NCBI GenBank assembly: GCA_963714145.1
Contig: OY970235.1
Coordinates: forward strand, 9,176,001-9,240,000
DNA from: JBBWZH01 sp035544115
GTDB lineage: Bacteria > Actinomycetota > Actinomycetes > Mycobacteriales > CADCTP01
Direction: 5' to 3'
DNA length: 64,000 nt
A model generated the notes under the pieces. That model ran no database searches and was not told where the DNA came from. It saw only the letters and a program-made list of their open reading frames with translations. Shown here in pieces: positions 1 through 8,268 of this stretch. How positions within the stretch are numbered: position 1 is the first letter of the stretch; every line of letters starts with the position of its first letter. The translations under genes were made by a program, and so were the position numbers.

Positions 1-130
1 TGCGGCCGATCGTGTACCGGCGCAGCCGCGGCAGTCGGCGGCCGAGCGGGACGTGGACCTGGTCGTAGTGCCGATCGAAGGCCTCGGGATCGGCCGGCGT
101 GTCGTAGACGGCGAGGAAGCGGACCGTCAT
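1..130 (-). CDS. EthD-domain protein, N-terminal fragment
   Basis: Only the first 43 codons are inside the window; the gene runs off the left edge. The visible N-terminus starts MTVRFLAVYDTPADPEAF and continues with a HVPLGRRLPRLRRY segment. This is the usual beginning of the small EthD/dimeric alpha-beta barrel family, in which a short beta strand is followed by a DxxxFxxxYxxxHxPL motif. EthD proteins are small cytoplasmic proteins tied to ether or other oxidative degradation pathways, often without a proven reaction. The ATG overlaps the stop of the 43-aa ORF just upstream (TGATG), so translation is probably coupled. Function beyond the family is not inferable from the fragment. Confidence 0.75.
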   Translation of the reverse strand, partial: MTVRFLAVYDTPADPEAFDRHYDQVHVPLGRRLPRLRRYTIGR

Positions 131-261
131 CAGGCGGCCCGCCCGTACCGGGCTGGGACGGCGGCACCGGCCCGTTCGGCCGAGCGTCGCGCCGGCGCGG
201 CGCCGTCGGGCAACAGCCGCCGGCCGCTGCCGAGGACGAACTGGATGACGATGACGCTCAC
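130..261 (-). CDS. 43-aa ORF, possible remnant of a DHFR/RibD-like protein
   Basis: A GTG codon preceded by GAGGGAGA at good spacing opens a 43-codon frame that ends in a TGATG overlap with the EthD gene. The start is MSVIVIQFVLGSGRRLLPDG. The string VLGSGRRLLPDG resembles the C-terminal strand and loop of dihydrofolate-reductase/RibD-C family proteins (VVLGSGKRLF...), so this may be the leftover tail of such a gene that has kept a ribosome binding site, or a genuine small coupled ORF. Its second half is Ala/Arg/Gly-rich and uninformative. It lies 55 bp after the sigma-factor stop on the same strand. Confidence 0.4.
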   Translation of the reverse strand: MSVIVIQFVLGSGRRLLPDGAAPARRSAERAGAAVPARYGRAA

Positions 262-316
262 GATGGTCTCCCTCGGCTCGACGTTCGCCGGTACATACCG
301 GCGGGGCCGGGTCAAC

Positions 317-1255
317 TCATCGCTCCGGGCGGAGCTTTTCTGATGCCGGGGACTCTGCCAGTCCGAAGGCGGCGAACACGCCGGGATCGGCGAACACCAC
401 GTTGTGCGAGACCAGGCCACCGGTCACCGTGAAGACCTGAAGGGTGTGCAGCCGGTGGCCGCCTCCGGACTCCGGCGCGTACGCGGCGAGCGCCGGCTGC
501 CCGTTCGCGGTCAGTTCCGCCGTGACCCATCCCGCGCCGCGCAGCCGGAACACCCGGTGCATGAACCGGCCGTAGTCCCGGCTGCCCCGGTACCACAGCG
601 GCACCGGCGGCATCTCGAGGACGACCTCGTCGGTGACCAGCCGGACGAGCGCCGGAACGTCGGCCGCTTCGAAAGCCCGCGCGTACCGCCGGACGACCTC
701 CCGGTCTTTGGGATCGTCCGGCTCCCGCACGTCGCCGAGATCACCGACGCCGGCCAGCGTGGCGCGGGCCCGCTGCAGGGCGCTGTTGACCGCCGGAACC
801 GACATGTCCAACTGCACGGCGACCTCGGCCGCGCTGAACTCCAACACCTGACGGAGCACCAGGACGGCTCGCTGACGCGCCGGCAGGGCCTGCAGCGCCG
901 CCACCAGGGCGAGCCGTATGTCGGCCCGCACGTCGAGCTCCATCCGCGCGTCCGGAAACGGCTCCAGCCACGGAACGGCCGGAGCGGGCGTCAGCGCCGC
1001 CTCGGGATCGTTGCTCGGTGCCCCCAGCCCGGTGGGCAACGGCCGCCGGTCACGGCCCGTCAACGCCGTCAGGCAGGCGTTGGTGGCGATCCGGTACAGC
1101 CAGGTCCGCACCGAGGCACGGCCCGCGTCGTACCGGTCGCGCGCTTGCCACGCCCGCAACAGAACGTCCTGGACCACGTCCTCCGCGTCGTGGAAGGAGC
1201 CCAGCATCCGGTAGCTGTACGCCACCAACTCGGTCCGGTACGGCTCGAGGTCCAT
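317..1255 (-). CDS. ECF sigma factor with C-terminal SnoaL-like domain (SigG/TIGR02960 type)
   Basis: Encodes about 312 aa. Residues 1-75 form sigma region 2 (YRMLGSFHDAEDVVQDVLLRAW, then VRTWLYRIATNACL) and about 115-170 form region 4 (LQALPARQRAVLVLRQVLEF...VPAVNSALQRAR). A linker with WLEPFPDARMELD is typical of the SigG-like group. The last ~125 residues look like a SnoaL/NTF2 fold (YARAFEAADVPALVRLVTDEV), which in such sigma factors replaces or supplements a separate anti-sigma factor and may sense a small ligand. ATG at 1255 is preferred because it begins right at the conserved N-terminus; a GTG at 1282 would add nine residues. No anti-sigma gene is adjacent, which agrees with a self-contained regulator. 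Its regulon is unknown. Confidence 0.85.
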   Translation of the reverse strand: MDLEPYRTELVAYSYRMLGSFHDAEDVVQDVLLRAWQARDRYDAGRASVRTWLYRIATNACLTALTGRDRRPLPTGLGAPSNDPEAALTPAPAVPWLEPFPDARMELDVRADIRLALVAALQALPARQRAVLVLRQVLEFSAAEVAVQLDMSVPAVNSALQRARATLAGVGDLGDVREPDDPKDREVVRRYARAFEAADVPALVRLVTDEVVLEMPPVPLWYRGSRDYGRFMHRVFRLRGAGWVTAELTANGQPALAAYAPESGGGHRLHTLQVFTVTGGLVSHNVVFADPGVFAAFGLAESPASEKLRPER

Positions 1256-1334
1256 CGCCCGATGATCTCGCAGGCGGTGCACCGGACGGGTCCTGGCCGG
1301 CTGATCGGCATCAGCCGGCGAACTGAGCTGGTCG

Positions 1335-1712
1335 TCACCCAGCCAGCGTGGCGCAGAACTCGTTGCCTTCGGGATCCGCCAGGACCAGCAAGGTCTCCTG
1401 CTCGGACAGGACGGTAGCGCCCAGCGCGAGGAGTTCGTTCAAGTGGGTCCGGTCCCGCAGTTCGATGTCGACGTGCATCCGGTTCTTCGCGGTCTTGGGT
1501 TCTGGAACCTCCTGGAGGAAGAAGACCGGTGATCCGCCCGGGGCGTCGATGGCCACCATCGGGTCGGTCTCCGGGGTCAGTCCCCGCGCGGCGAGCCGGG
1601 CGATCTCGGCCTCGTCGTACGGCCTGATCCGCCAGCCGAGGGCGACCTCCCAGAACCGCGCCAGCCGGGCCGCGTGCCGGCAGTCCAGCACGATCCCCAC
1701 AACACTGCTCAT
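1335..1712 (-). CDS. VOC-family (glyoxalase-like) protein
   Basis: A 125-aa single-domain protein of the vicinal oxygen chelate fold, close to the Glyoxalase_6 group. It begins with VVGIVLDCRHAARLARFWEVALGW and ends with the paired beta-alpha-beta motif (HVDIELRD...VLADPEGNEFCATL). Members bind a metal or a small molecule and include glyoxalases, dioxygenases and antibiotic-binding proteins; no substrate can be read from this sequence. The stop lies 79 bp before the sigma-factor start on the same strand, so the two may be co-transcribed. Length is normal for one VOC module, which would function as a dimer. Confidence 0.8.
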   Translation of the reverse strand: MSSVVGIVLDCRHAARLARFWEVALGWRIRPYDEAEIARLAARGLTPETDPMVAIDAPGGSPVFFLQEVPEPKTAKNRMHVDIELRDRTHLNELLALGATVLSEQETLLVLADPEGNEFCATLAG

Positions 1713-1781
1713 CCCGCCGCTCCCCGCCTGGTCAGCACCGGTTCGCCCGCCGGCACAACCCGGCTGAGGGGTGCGCCGTGC

Positions 1782-2990
1782 TCACGGGGTGGGGGTGGAC
1801 TGGATGGCCCAGCCCGTGCCGTTCCAGCCCTCGGCCAGCGCCGTGTAGCTGGGGTTCAGGTCGTACCCGACGGCGCTGCAGGTCGGGGCTGCGGTGCACG
1901 ACACCCCGAACAGGTAGCTGGCCGTGGCACCGCTCGGGTTCGGGGTGGACTGGACCGCCCAGGCCGTACCGTCCCAACGCTCGGCCAGCGTCTCGTACTC
2001 GCCGGGGCCGACCTCGTACCACCCGACGGCCGTGCACGCGGAGGCTGACGTGCACGACGCCCCGTTCAGGTAGCTGGCGATGGCGTCGCTCGGAGTGGGG
2101 GTGGACTGGATCGCCCAGGTCGTGCCGTCCCAGCGCTCGGCCAGCGGCACCGTCGCGCCGGCGCTCGTCACGTAGCTCCCGACGGCGGTGCACGTCGAAG
2201 CTGCGGCGCACGACACTCCGTACAGTTGGCTGGCCGTGGCGCCGCTCGGGTTCGGGGTGGACTGGATCGCCCAGGCCGTGCCGTTCCAACGCTCGGCGAC
2301 CGGGACGCTGGCGCCGGCGCTGGTCAGGTAGAACCCGGTGGCGGTGCACGCCGAGGCCGACGTGCAGGACACCCCCAGCAGGTAGGTGGCCGTGGCGGCG
2401 CCCGGGGTGGGCATGGACTGGATCGCCCAGGCCGTGCCGTCCCAGCGCTCGGCCAGTGGCAGGGTGGTGCCGGTGCTGGTCCGGCTGTACCCGACGGCGG
2501 TGCACGCCGACGCCGAGGCGCAGGACACCGCGTTCAGGAAGCTGGCCGTCGCGCCGCCCGGGCTTGGCGTGGACTGGACCGCCCAGGCCGTGCCGTTCCA
2601 GCGCTCGGCCAGCGGCACGGTGGCGCCGGCGCTGGTCACGTACTGCCCGACCGCGGTGCACGCCGAGGCCGCGGCGCACGACACTCCGTTCAGGTAGGTG
2701 GCGGCGGCGCCGCTCGGGCTCGGCGTGGACTGGATCGCCCAGGCCGTGCCGTTCCAGCGCTCAGCGACCGTCACCGAGGCGCCGGCGCTGGTCACGGCGT
2801 CCCCGACGGCGGTACACGCCGACGCCGAACTGCAGGACACTCCATACAGTTCCGACTGCAGCGCGGTGCCCGCCAACGGCGCACCGCCACCACCACGACC
2901 CGCGGAGGCCGGCGCGCCGGCGCTTGCCGCCGTGAGGACCGCCGCCGCGATCAGCAGACCACGAACGAACGTGACCGTTGCGTGTCGCAT
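1782..2990 (-). CDS. Secreted protein with seven 52-aa tandem repeats (predicted beta-propeller)
   Basis: A 402-aa protein. ATG at 2990 is chosen because GTGGAGG lies eight bases upstream. Residues 1-30 are a Sec signal peptide (RHATVTFVRGLLIAAAVLTA, then APASA). The rest is seven near-identical units of 156 bp built on the pattern YLxGVSCxSASACTAVGxY...PLAERWNGTAWAIQSTP. Each unit has two cysteines (SCxxASACTA) that could form a local disulfide. Seven repeats with an aromatic-rich AERWxGTxWAxQ strand suggest a seven-bladed propeller, but this is inferred from repeat number. Such proteins are frequent in actinobacterial secretomes and have no assigned activity. High DNA identity between repeats implies recent duplication or gene conversion. 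Confidence 0.8.
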   Translation of the reverse strand: MRHATVTFVRGLLIAAAVLTAASAGAPASAGRGGGGAPLAGTALQSELYGVSCSSASACTAVGDAVTSAGASVTVAERWNGTAWAIQSTPSPSGAAATYLNGVSCAAASACTAVGQYVTSAGATVPLAERWNGTAWAVQSTPSPGGATASFLNAVSCASASACTAVGYSRTSTGTTLPLAERWDGTAWAIQSMPTPGAATATYLLGVSCTSASACTATGFYLTSAGASVPVAERWNGTAWAIQSTPNPSGATASQLYGVSCAAASTCTAVGSYVTSAGATVPLAERWDGTTWAIQSTPTPSDAIASYLNGASCTSASACTAVGWYEVGPGEYETLAERWDGTAWAVQSTPNPSGATASYLFGVSCTAAPTCSAVGYDLNPSYTALAEGWNGTGWAIQSTPTP

Positions 2991-3180
2991 GTCGTGTGCC
3001 TCCACATCTCAGCGGCCCGCCGCACGATCGCCGTCCAGGACACCGCCCGAAACCGATCGATCTGTACGGACATGGCTGTCTCCGGAGATGGTTCCCGGTC
3101 GGTTGCCACACAGTACGCCGCTGATCGGTTCAATCCGCCCCGAATGGACCGGCCCGCGGCGCGTCCCGCATCGCCGCCCG

Positions 3181-3223
3181 GGGCCGCGCGGGGCCGCGCG
3201 GGGCCGCGCGGGGCCGCGCGGGG
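3181..3223. repeat. Short tandem repeat, four copies of a 10-mer
   Basis: GGGCCGCGCG is repeated four times without interruption and followed by GGG. It lies in the 270-bp gap between the divergent repeat-protein gene and the ECF sigma gene, shortly upstream of the sigma-factor start. It could be a slipped-strand tract that alters promoter spacing, or simply replication slippage. Confidence 0.8.
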
Positions 3224-3259
3224 TGAACCTACTCAGCGGTGGCCTGCTACTCATCAGTG

Positions 3260-3913
3260 ATGGCAGACGTCGGCGCGGGGGCGGGCAGCGCGGTGCGGCG
3301 TGCCTGGCGGTCCCGGGACGGGCCGGTGCGCGACGTGTCCGGCCGACCCGGGACCGGGGCGGACGACGCCGGCGACAGCACGGACGACGCGCTGCTGGAC
3401 CGCGTGGCCCGCGGGGACAGCGGCGCTCTGACCCGGCTGTACGAGGCGCATGCCGGGCGGCTGTTCGGCTATCTGCTGCGGCTGGCCGGTGACCGGATGA
3501 CCGCCGAGGAGATCCTGCAGGACACCATGCTCGCGGTGTGGCGTTCCGCGGGCAGCTACGCCGGCGGATCCCGGGTCACCACCTGGCTGTTCGGGGTGGC
3601 GCGGCGGCAGGCGTACTACCGGTTGCGCAGTACTCCGCCGCCGGTGCCGGCGGAGCCGGTGGACCACCCGGACTCCGCCCCCGGCCCGGAGGAGCTGGCG
3701 GTCGCGGCCGCCGGCGGCACCCCGGTGGCGGTGGCGATCAGCCGGCTCCCCGATCACCACCGGGACGTGATCGGCCTGGTCTTCGTCGCCGGGCTGCCGT
3801 TGGCGGAGGTCGCCCAGATCCTCGGTGTGCCGGTCGGGACGGTCAAGAGCCGGCTGCACCACGCGCGGGCCACGCTGGCCCGGCTGCTTACCTCGCAGGG
3901 GGTGCCGGAGTGA
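3260..3913 (+). CDS. ECF sigma factor of an ABC-exporter operon
   Basis: About 217 aa. After a disordered, charged N-terminal stretch, region 2 runs from LLDRVARGDSGALTRLYEAH through AEEILQDTMLAVWRSAGSYA and TTWLFGVARRQAYY. Region 4 is LPDHHRDVIGLVFVAGLPL, then VGTVKSRLHHARATL. The stop overlaps the anti-sigma start (GTGA at 3910-3913), so the two are made together. The start is uncertain: ATG 3260 is used, with GTG 3239 seven codons upstream, and neither has a strong ribosome binding site. By position it should control the downstream ABC-2 transporter operon and probably itself; the inducing stress is unknown. Confidence 0.87.
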   Translation: MADVGAGAGSAVRRAWRSRDGPVRDVSGRPGTGADDAGDSTDDALLDRVARGDSGALTRLYEAHAGRLFGYLLRLAGDRMTAEEILQDTMLAVWRSAGSYAGGSRVTTWLFGVARRQAYYRLRSTPPPVPAEPVDHPDSAPGPEELAVAAAGGTPVAVAISRLPDHHRDVIGLVFVAGLPLAEVAQILGVPVGTVKSRLHHARATLARLLTSQGVPE

Positions 3914-4800
3914 GAGAACTGCTGGTCGAGTACGCCGCCGGCACGCTTGATCCGGCCCAGCGCGGCGAGGTGGAGGCGCACCTGGCGGCCTGCGCCGACT
4001 GCAGCGCGGAGCTGGCCGGGTGGGCCGGGCTCGCGGCGGCGGCCACCCGGGAGCCCGCGGAGCCGCCGCCCGGCCCGGAGCTGGTCTACCGGGTGATGGT
4101 GCGCAGCGCGCTGTCCGAACCGGCACCGGCCGACCGGCCGCCGACCCGGTTGTCGCTGGCGCTGGTGGTAGCCGAGGCTCGGCTGTTGCGGCTGCCGGTG
4201 CTGGTCGCGTCGGCGCTGGTCATGGCGCTCGCGGTGGCCATGGTGGCGACCCGGACCGCTGCCGCGGACGGCTGGGCCGGGGACGTGCTGGCGATGGTCG
4301 CGCCGGTCGTCGCCGCGATCGGCATCAGTGGGGTGTACGGCCCGCAGCGCGACCCGGCGTTCGAGGTCGTCGCGGCGACGCCGACGACGGTGCGGCTGAT
4401 CCTGCTGGTGCGGATCGCGTTGGTCTTCGGCTACGACCTGGCCCTGGCCCTGGCGGCGTCGGGTGCGGTGACCGTGGCCGGCGCCGATGCCGCCGGCATT
4501 CCGGCGCTGGTCGTCGCCTGGCTGGGGCCGATGGCGTTGCTGTCGGCGCTGTGCGTGCTGCTGGTGGTGTGGGTCGGCCCGGACATCGCGATCGGGGTGG
4601 CGCTGGCGTTGTGGTCCCTGCGGGTGCTCGCCGGCAGCAGCGTGTTCGCGGATGTCACCGGGTTGGTCGACTTCTTCCGGGCGGTGTGGTCGACGAACCC
4701 GGCGACCGGGTCCGCGACGGCAGCGCTACTCCTGACGGCGGTGGTTCTCGCCGGTCGGGGTGAACCCGTCCGGCACGTCCGCGCTACCCACCCGGTGTGA
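3910..4800 (+). CDS. Zinc-finger anti-sigma factor fused to a six-helix membrane domain
   Basis: A 296-aa protein starting at GTG in the overlap with the sigma gene. Residues 1-35 hold a ZAS-type motif H24-x3-C28-x2-C31 (VEAHLAACADC), which binds zinc and clamps cognate ECF sigma factors. A linker to about residue 85 is followed by about six hydrophobic helices, among them LLRLPVLVASALVMALAVAM and LILLVRIALVFGYDLALALA. Classic anti-sigma factors have a single helix, so this polytopic form may sense membrane state or interact directly with the exporter encoded next. Its stop overlaps the next start (GTGTGA), which continues the coupled operon. Confidence 0.82.
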   Translation: MRELLVEYAAGTLDPAQRGEVEAHLAACADCSAELAGWAGLAAAATREPAEPPPGPELVYRVMVRSALSEPAPADRPPTRLSLALVVAEARLLRLPVLVASALVMALAVAMVATRTAAADGWAGDVLAMVAPVVAAIGISGVYGPQRDPAFEVVAATPTTVRLILLVRIALVFGYDLALALAASGAVTVAGADAAGIPALVVAWLGPMALLSALCVLLVVWVGPDIAIGVALALWSLRVLAGSSVFADVTGLVDFFRAVWSTNPATGSATAALLLTAVVLAGRGEPVRHVRATHPV

Positions 4801-5502
4801 GACCACTCCTGCTCTGGCGGTACGAGGTCCGGCGCGCCGGCTGGGCGGCGGTGCTGGCGCCGCCGTTGGTCGCCGCCATCGTCGTCCTGCTCGCCGTCAT
4901 CGACGCCGCGGACGGGGCCGACCAGCGCGGCACCGTCATCCGCAACCTGTTCGCCGCGCTGGAGATGGGACTGCCCCTGGTGGCCGGGATCGGTGCCGCC
5001 TCGCTGATCGGCCGGGACCCGGCCGCGGAGCTGCAGCTGACCGTGCCGACGCCGTACCGGGCAACCCTGCTGCGCCGGCTGGCCGTGGTCGTCGGCTGGA
5101 CCGCGCTGGTCGCGCTGCTCATCGCCGCCGTCCTGCTGGTCATCGACGGGTGGGCCGACCGGCCGCAGGCGCACGGCGCGGTCGTCGGCCAGCTCGGTCT
5201 GGCTGGCACCCACCCTGTGGCTCGCCGCGGCCGGGTTCCTCGCCGGTGCCGTGTTCCGCGGCCCGGCGGCGGCCGGCGGTCTGGTCGCCGTGCTGTGGAT
5301 GATCGAGCAGATCCTCACCGAGGCCGTCCAGCAGCACCAGTGGTCGCGGCTGCTCTACCTGTTCGCGACCAGCCAGGGCACCGTGCCCGCGGACTGGACC
5401 GGGAACCGGCTGACCCTCGTCGCCACCGCGATCGTGCTCGGCATCGCGGCATGGCTGCTGCTCGGCGGCACGGAGCGGCTCGTCCGGGGGGAGGCCGGGT
5501 GA
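4797..5502 (+). pseudogene. ABC-2-type membrane subunit, frameshifted
   Basis: The first part, from GTG 4797, reads as a membrane protein (LLLWRYEVRRAGWAAVLAPP, with helices AAIVVLLAVIDA and ALVALLIAAVLLVIDGW). After about position 5195 that frame becomes arginine-rich, while the +1 frame takes over with VWLAPTLWLAAAGFLAGAVF and continues to IVLGIAAWLLLGG and a TGA at 5500-5502 that overlaps the next start. The simplest explanation is one extra G in CTCGGTC near 5196-5197. Correcting it gives an intact ~234-aa permease-like subunit. It is either a sequencing error or a real, probably recent, inactivation; the preserved downstream overlap and codon pattern argue against old decay. Confidence 0.72.
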
Positions 5503-6281
5503 TCCCGACCGCGCGGTACGAGCTGCGCATGATGCTGCGCAAACGATCAATGTGGATCAGCATGGCCATCATCGTCGGGCTGCTGTCCCTGACCGCTTTC
5601 CGGCAGATCAGCGACGCGGTCCGGGACAACGACGCGCGCGGCGTCATGACGACGGTGGCGCTGCTGGTCAACATCTTCCTCCCGGTCGGCTACGGCAGCC
5701 TGCTCGCCGATCGGCTGGTCCGGGACCAACTGCTGGGCGTCGCCCCGATCCTGGACGCCACCGGCGGGTCCGCGCTGGCGCGGTTGTTCGGCAAATACCT
5801 CGGGGTGTGCGCGGCGGCCGCGGTGCCGCTGGCGACCGTCTACTTCGGATTCGCCGTCGTGTACACAGTGGTCTCCGGCCGGCCCGCCGGGCTGGCCTGG
5901 GCGCTGGCCGCCTTCGCCGTCGTGCTGCTGCCGGCGGTGCTGTTCGTCGGTGCGTTCGCGCTCGCCGTCCCGCTCATCATGCCGGCGTCGCTGTTCCGGG
6001 TGCTGTTCGTCGGCTACTGGTTCTGGGGAAACGCGATCACCCCGGCCACGATGCCGACCCTGGCGAACAGCCTCGTCTCGCCGATCGGCGGTTATCCCCT
6101 GTCCGCGCTGCTCGGCTACCGCGACACGGTCAGCGCCGGGCCGACGCCGGGCGCCAGCCTGAACTTCCTGCGCCCGCAGCCGACACCGGCCACCGCGTGG
6201 CTGTCCATCGCCGTTCTGTTCGCCCTCGCCGCACTCGCCCTCTACGCCGCGCACGCCATCCGCGCCCGTACCACCCGATAG
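5499..6281 (+). CDS. ABC-2-type transporter membrane subunit
   Basis: A 260-aa polytopic membrane protein beginning at GTG 5499 in a GTGA overlap. The N-terminal cytosolic helix (ARYELRMMLRKRSMWISMAI) and about six hydrophobic segments (VALLVNIFLPVGYGSLLADR, AVVLLPAVLFVGAFALAVPL, LFRVLFVGYWFWGNAITPAT) match exporter membrane components of the ABC-2 class. Together with the frameshifted subunit and the ATPase at 6292 it would form an efflux or lipid-handling transporter under control of the upstream sigma/anti-sigma pair. Substrate is unknown. Confidence 0.8.
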   Translation: MIPTARYELRMMLRKRSMWISMAIIVGLLSLTAFRQISDAVRDNDARGVMTTVALLVNIFLPVGYGSLLADRLVRDQLLGVAPILDATGGSALARLFGKYLGVCAAAAVPLATVYFGFAVVYTVVSGRPAGLAWALAAFAVVLLPAVLFVGAFALAVPLIMPASLFRVLFVGYWFWGNAITPATMPTLANSLVSPIGGYPLSALLGYRDTVSAGPTPGASLNFLRPQPTPATAWLSIAVLFALAALALYAAHAIRARTTR

Positions 6282-6291
6282 GAGACCGGAG

Positions 6292-7158
6292 TTGCAGATC
6301 GACATCACCGGGCTGACCAAACGCTACAAGGGCGGCGTGCCCGCACTCGACCGGCTGGACCTGGTCGTGCCAACCGGAATGTTCGGTCTGCTGGGCGCGA
6401 ACGGCGCGGGCAAGACCACCCTCATGCGGATCCTCGCCGGCCTGCTGCGGCCCACCGCCGGCACGGTCCGCATCGGCGGCCGGGACGTGACCACCCGGGC
6501 CGGGCGGCTGGCCATCCAGCGGGTGCTCGGCTACCTGCCACAGGATCTCGGTGTCTACCCCGACCTGACCGCCCGCGAATTCCTCGACTACGTCGCGCTG
6601 CTCAAGGGCATCGACGACCGGTCGGACCGCCGGCGGCGGGTCGGTGAACTGCTCGAGGTGGTGGCACTGACCGCCGACGCCGACCGGCGACTGCGCGGCT
6701 ACTCCGGAGGCATGCGTCGCCGGGTCGGCATCGCGCAGGCCCTGCTGGCCGATCCGCGACTGCTCATCGTGGACGAACCCACCGCCGGCCTCGACCCCGA
6801 GGAGCGGATCCGGTTCCGCACCCTGCTCGCCCAGCTCGCCGGAGCGCGCACCATCGTCCTGAGCACCCACATCGTCGACGACATCGCCCAGACCTGCCGC
6901 GAACTCGCCGTCCTGGCCACTGGCCGGCTCGTGTTCCGTGGCACCGTCGACGAACTGGTCCGGCGGGCCGAGCGGCACGTGTGGTCGGTCGTCACCACCG
7001 GACCCGCACCGACCAGCGGAACGATCGTGTCGGCCGTATCCCACGACGACGGCATGCGCTACCGCGTCGTCTCACCGGCCCAGCCGACGCCGGACGCCGA
7101 GCCGGTGCCCCCCAACCTGGAGGACGGTTACCTGGCGCTCGCCCAGACCCGCAGCTGA
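6292..7158 (+). CDS. ABC transporter ATP-binding protein
   Basis: A 288-aa nucleotide-binding subunit. It shows Walker A (LLGANGAGKTTL), a Q-loop (LPQDLGVYPDLT), the ABC signature (GYSGGMRRRVGIAQAL), Walker B (LLIVDEPTAGLDPEE) and the switch histidine (IVLSTHIVDD). Residues beyond about 215 form a variable C-terminal tail. TTG at 6292 is used as start because GGAG lies five bases upstream and the protein begins immediately with the conserved beta strand. It closes the ECF-controlled operon and supplies energy to the two ABC-2 membrane subunits. Confidence 0.9.
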   Translation: MQIDITGLTKRYKGGVPALDRLDLVVPTGMFGLLGANGAGKTTLMRILAGLLRPTAGTVRIGGRDVTTRAGRLAIQRVLGYLPQDLGVYPDLTAREFLDYVALLKGIDDRSDRRRRVGELLEVVALTADADRRLRGYSGGMRRRVGIAQALLADPRLLIVDEPTAGLDPEERIRFRTLLAQLAGARTIVLSTHIVDDIAQTCRELAVLATGRLVFRGTVDELVRRAERHVWSVVTTGPAPTSGTIVSAVSHDDGMRYRVVSPAQPTPDAEPVPPNLEDGYLALAQTRS

Positions 7159-7183
7159 CCCAGGACGCGGGGGAGCGTGCCCC

Positions 7184-8026
7184 TCATGGCGTGCCGGTCC
7201 AGGGCTGGCCGGTGATGCGTTCGTAGACCTCGGCGTAGCGGGCCCGGGTGGCGGCGACGATCTCGGCGGGTACTTCGGGCGCGGGCGCGCGCTTGTTCCA
7301 GCCGGTGCCGGCGGCCCAGTCGCGGACGAACTGCTTGTCGAACGAGAACTGTGGGCGTCCGGGTTGCCATTCGTCGGCGGGCCAGAAGCGGGACGAGTCG
7401 GAGGTGAGGATCTCGTCGGCGAGCACCAGGGTGCCGTCCGGGGCCCGGCCGAACTCGAACTTGGTGTCGGCGATGATGATGCCGTTCTTGGCGGCGATCT
7501 CGGCGCCCCGGTCGTACAGCTCGATCGTCAGCTCGCGCAGCCGGGCGGAGGTGTCGGCGCCGACCTGGTCGACGACGTCGGCGTAGGTGATGAACTCGTC
7601 GTGCGCGCCGATGCTGGCCTTGGTGGTCGGCGTGAACACGGTCGCCGGGAGCTTCGAGCCTTCCAGCAGGCCGGGCGGCAGCGGCAGGCCCGAGATCGCC
7701 TGGCCGGCGCGGTACTCCGCCAAGCCGAGGCCGGCCAGGTAGCCGCGGGCGATGCATTCGACCTGGATCATGTCCAGCCGGCGGCAGCGGATCGCCCGGC
7801 CGGCCCACTCGGCCGGCACGTCGGTCGCCGAGATGACGTGGTTGGGCACGACGTCGGCGAGCTGGTCGAACCACCACAGCGACAGCTGGGTCAGGATCCG
7901 GCCCTTGTCCGGGATCGGGGTCGGCAGCACCACGTCGTAGACCGAGACCCGGTCGGACGCGACCAGCAGCAGGTCGGGGCCGTCGGCGTAGACGTCGCGA
8001 ACCTTGCCCGAGTGCAGCAGTTCCAC
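7184..8026 (-). CDS. purC: Phosphoribosylaminoimidazole-succinocarboxamide synthase
   Basis: About 280 aa. It catalyses the ATP-dependent joining of CAIR and aspartate to SAICAR in purine synthesis. Clear family signatures are LLHSGKVRDVY at the N-terminus, SDRVSVYDVVLPTPIPDKG, IECxxRGYLAG-like VECIARGYLAGLG, and IIADTKFEFG followed by LADEILTSDSSRFWP and FDKQFVRDW. GTG 8026 is selected because GGGAGG lies six bases upstream and the conserved N-terminus begins there; a more upstream ATG would add an unconserved arginine-rich extension. It stands alone here, convergent with the ABC operon, without other pur genes nearby. Confidence 0.95.
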   Translation of the reverse strand: MELLHSGKVRDVYADGPDLLLVASDRVSVYDVVLPTPIPDKGRILTQLSLWWFDQLADVVPNHVISATDVPAEWAGRAIRCRRLDMIQVECIARGYLAGLGLAEYRAGQAISGLPLPPGLLEGSKLPATVFTPTTKASIGAHDEFITYADVVDQVGADTSARLRELTIELYDRGAEIAAKNGIIIADTKFEFGRAPDGTLVLADEILTSDSSRFWPADEWQPGRPQFSFDKQFVRDWAAGTGWNKRAPAPEVPAEIVAATRARYAEVYERITGQPWTGTP

Positions 8027-8217
8027 GCCACGCCTCCCACGGCCAGCCGGCCTCAGCCTTCGAGCAGGTACCCGGATGACCGTAGCCGGTCGCCGGGGGA
8101 GACAGCCGCGCCGTACTCCGGCGCGTCGGAGCATGGCCGCGCCCGCCGGTCGTCAGAGGTGGGCCGCCGGGCAGCCCGCCGCCGGCTGAGCCCGGCGCCC
8201 CGCGTATGCCCGGTCAG

Positions 8218-8252
8218 GTGGTGGCGGGCCGCCGAAGGCAGCCCGCCACCAC
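8218..8252 (-). terminator. Hairpin terminator after the CHAP gene
   Basis: Perfect 12-bp inverted repeat (GTGGTGGCGGGC and its complement) with an 11-nt loop, 17 nt downstream of the CHAP-gene stop. There is no U-tract, as usual for actinobacterial terminators. Confidence 0.6.
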
Positions 8253-8268
8253 TTCCCGGGTTCGCGGG

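Noticed and set aside
8027..8134. Longer purC start at 8134
   Set aside because: The extra residues are arginine-rich and unlike the family; GGGAGG marks the GTG at 8026.
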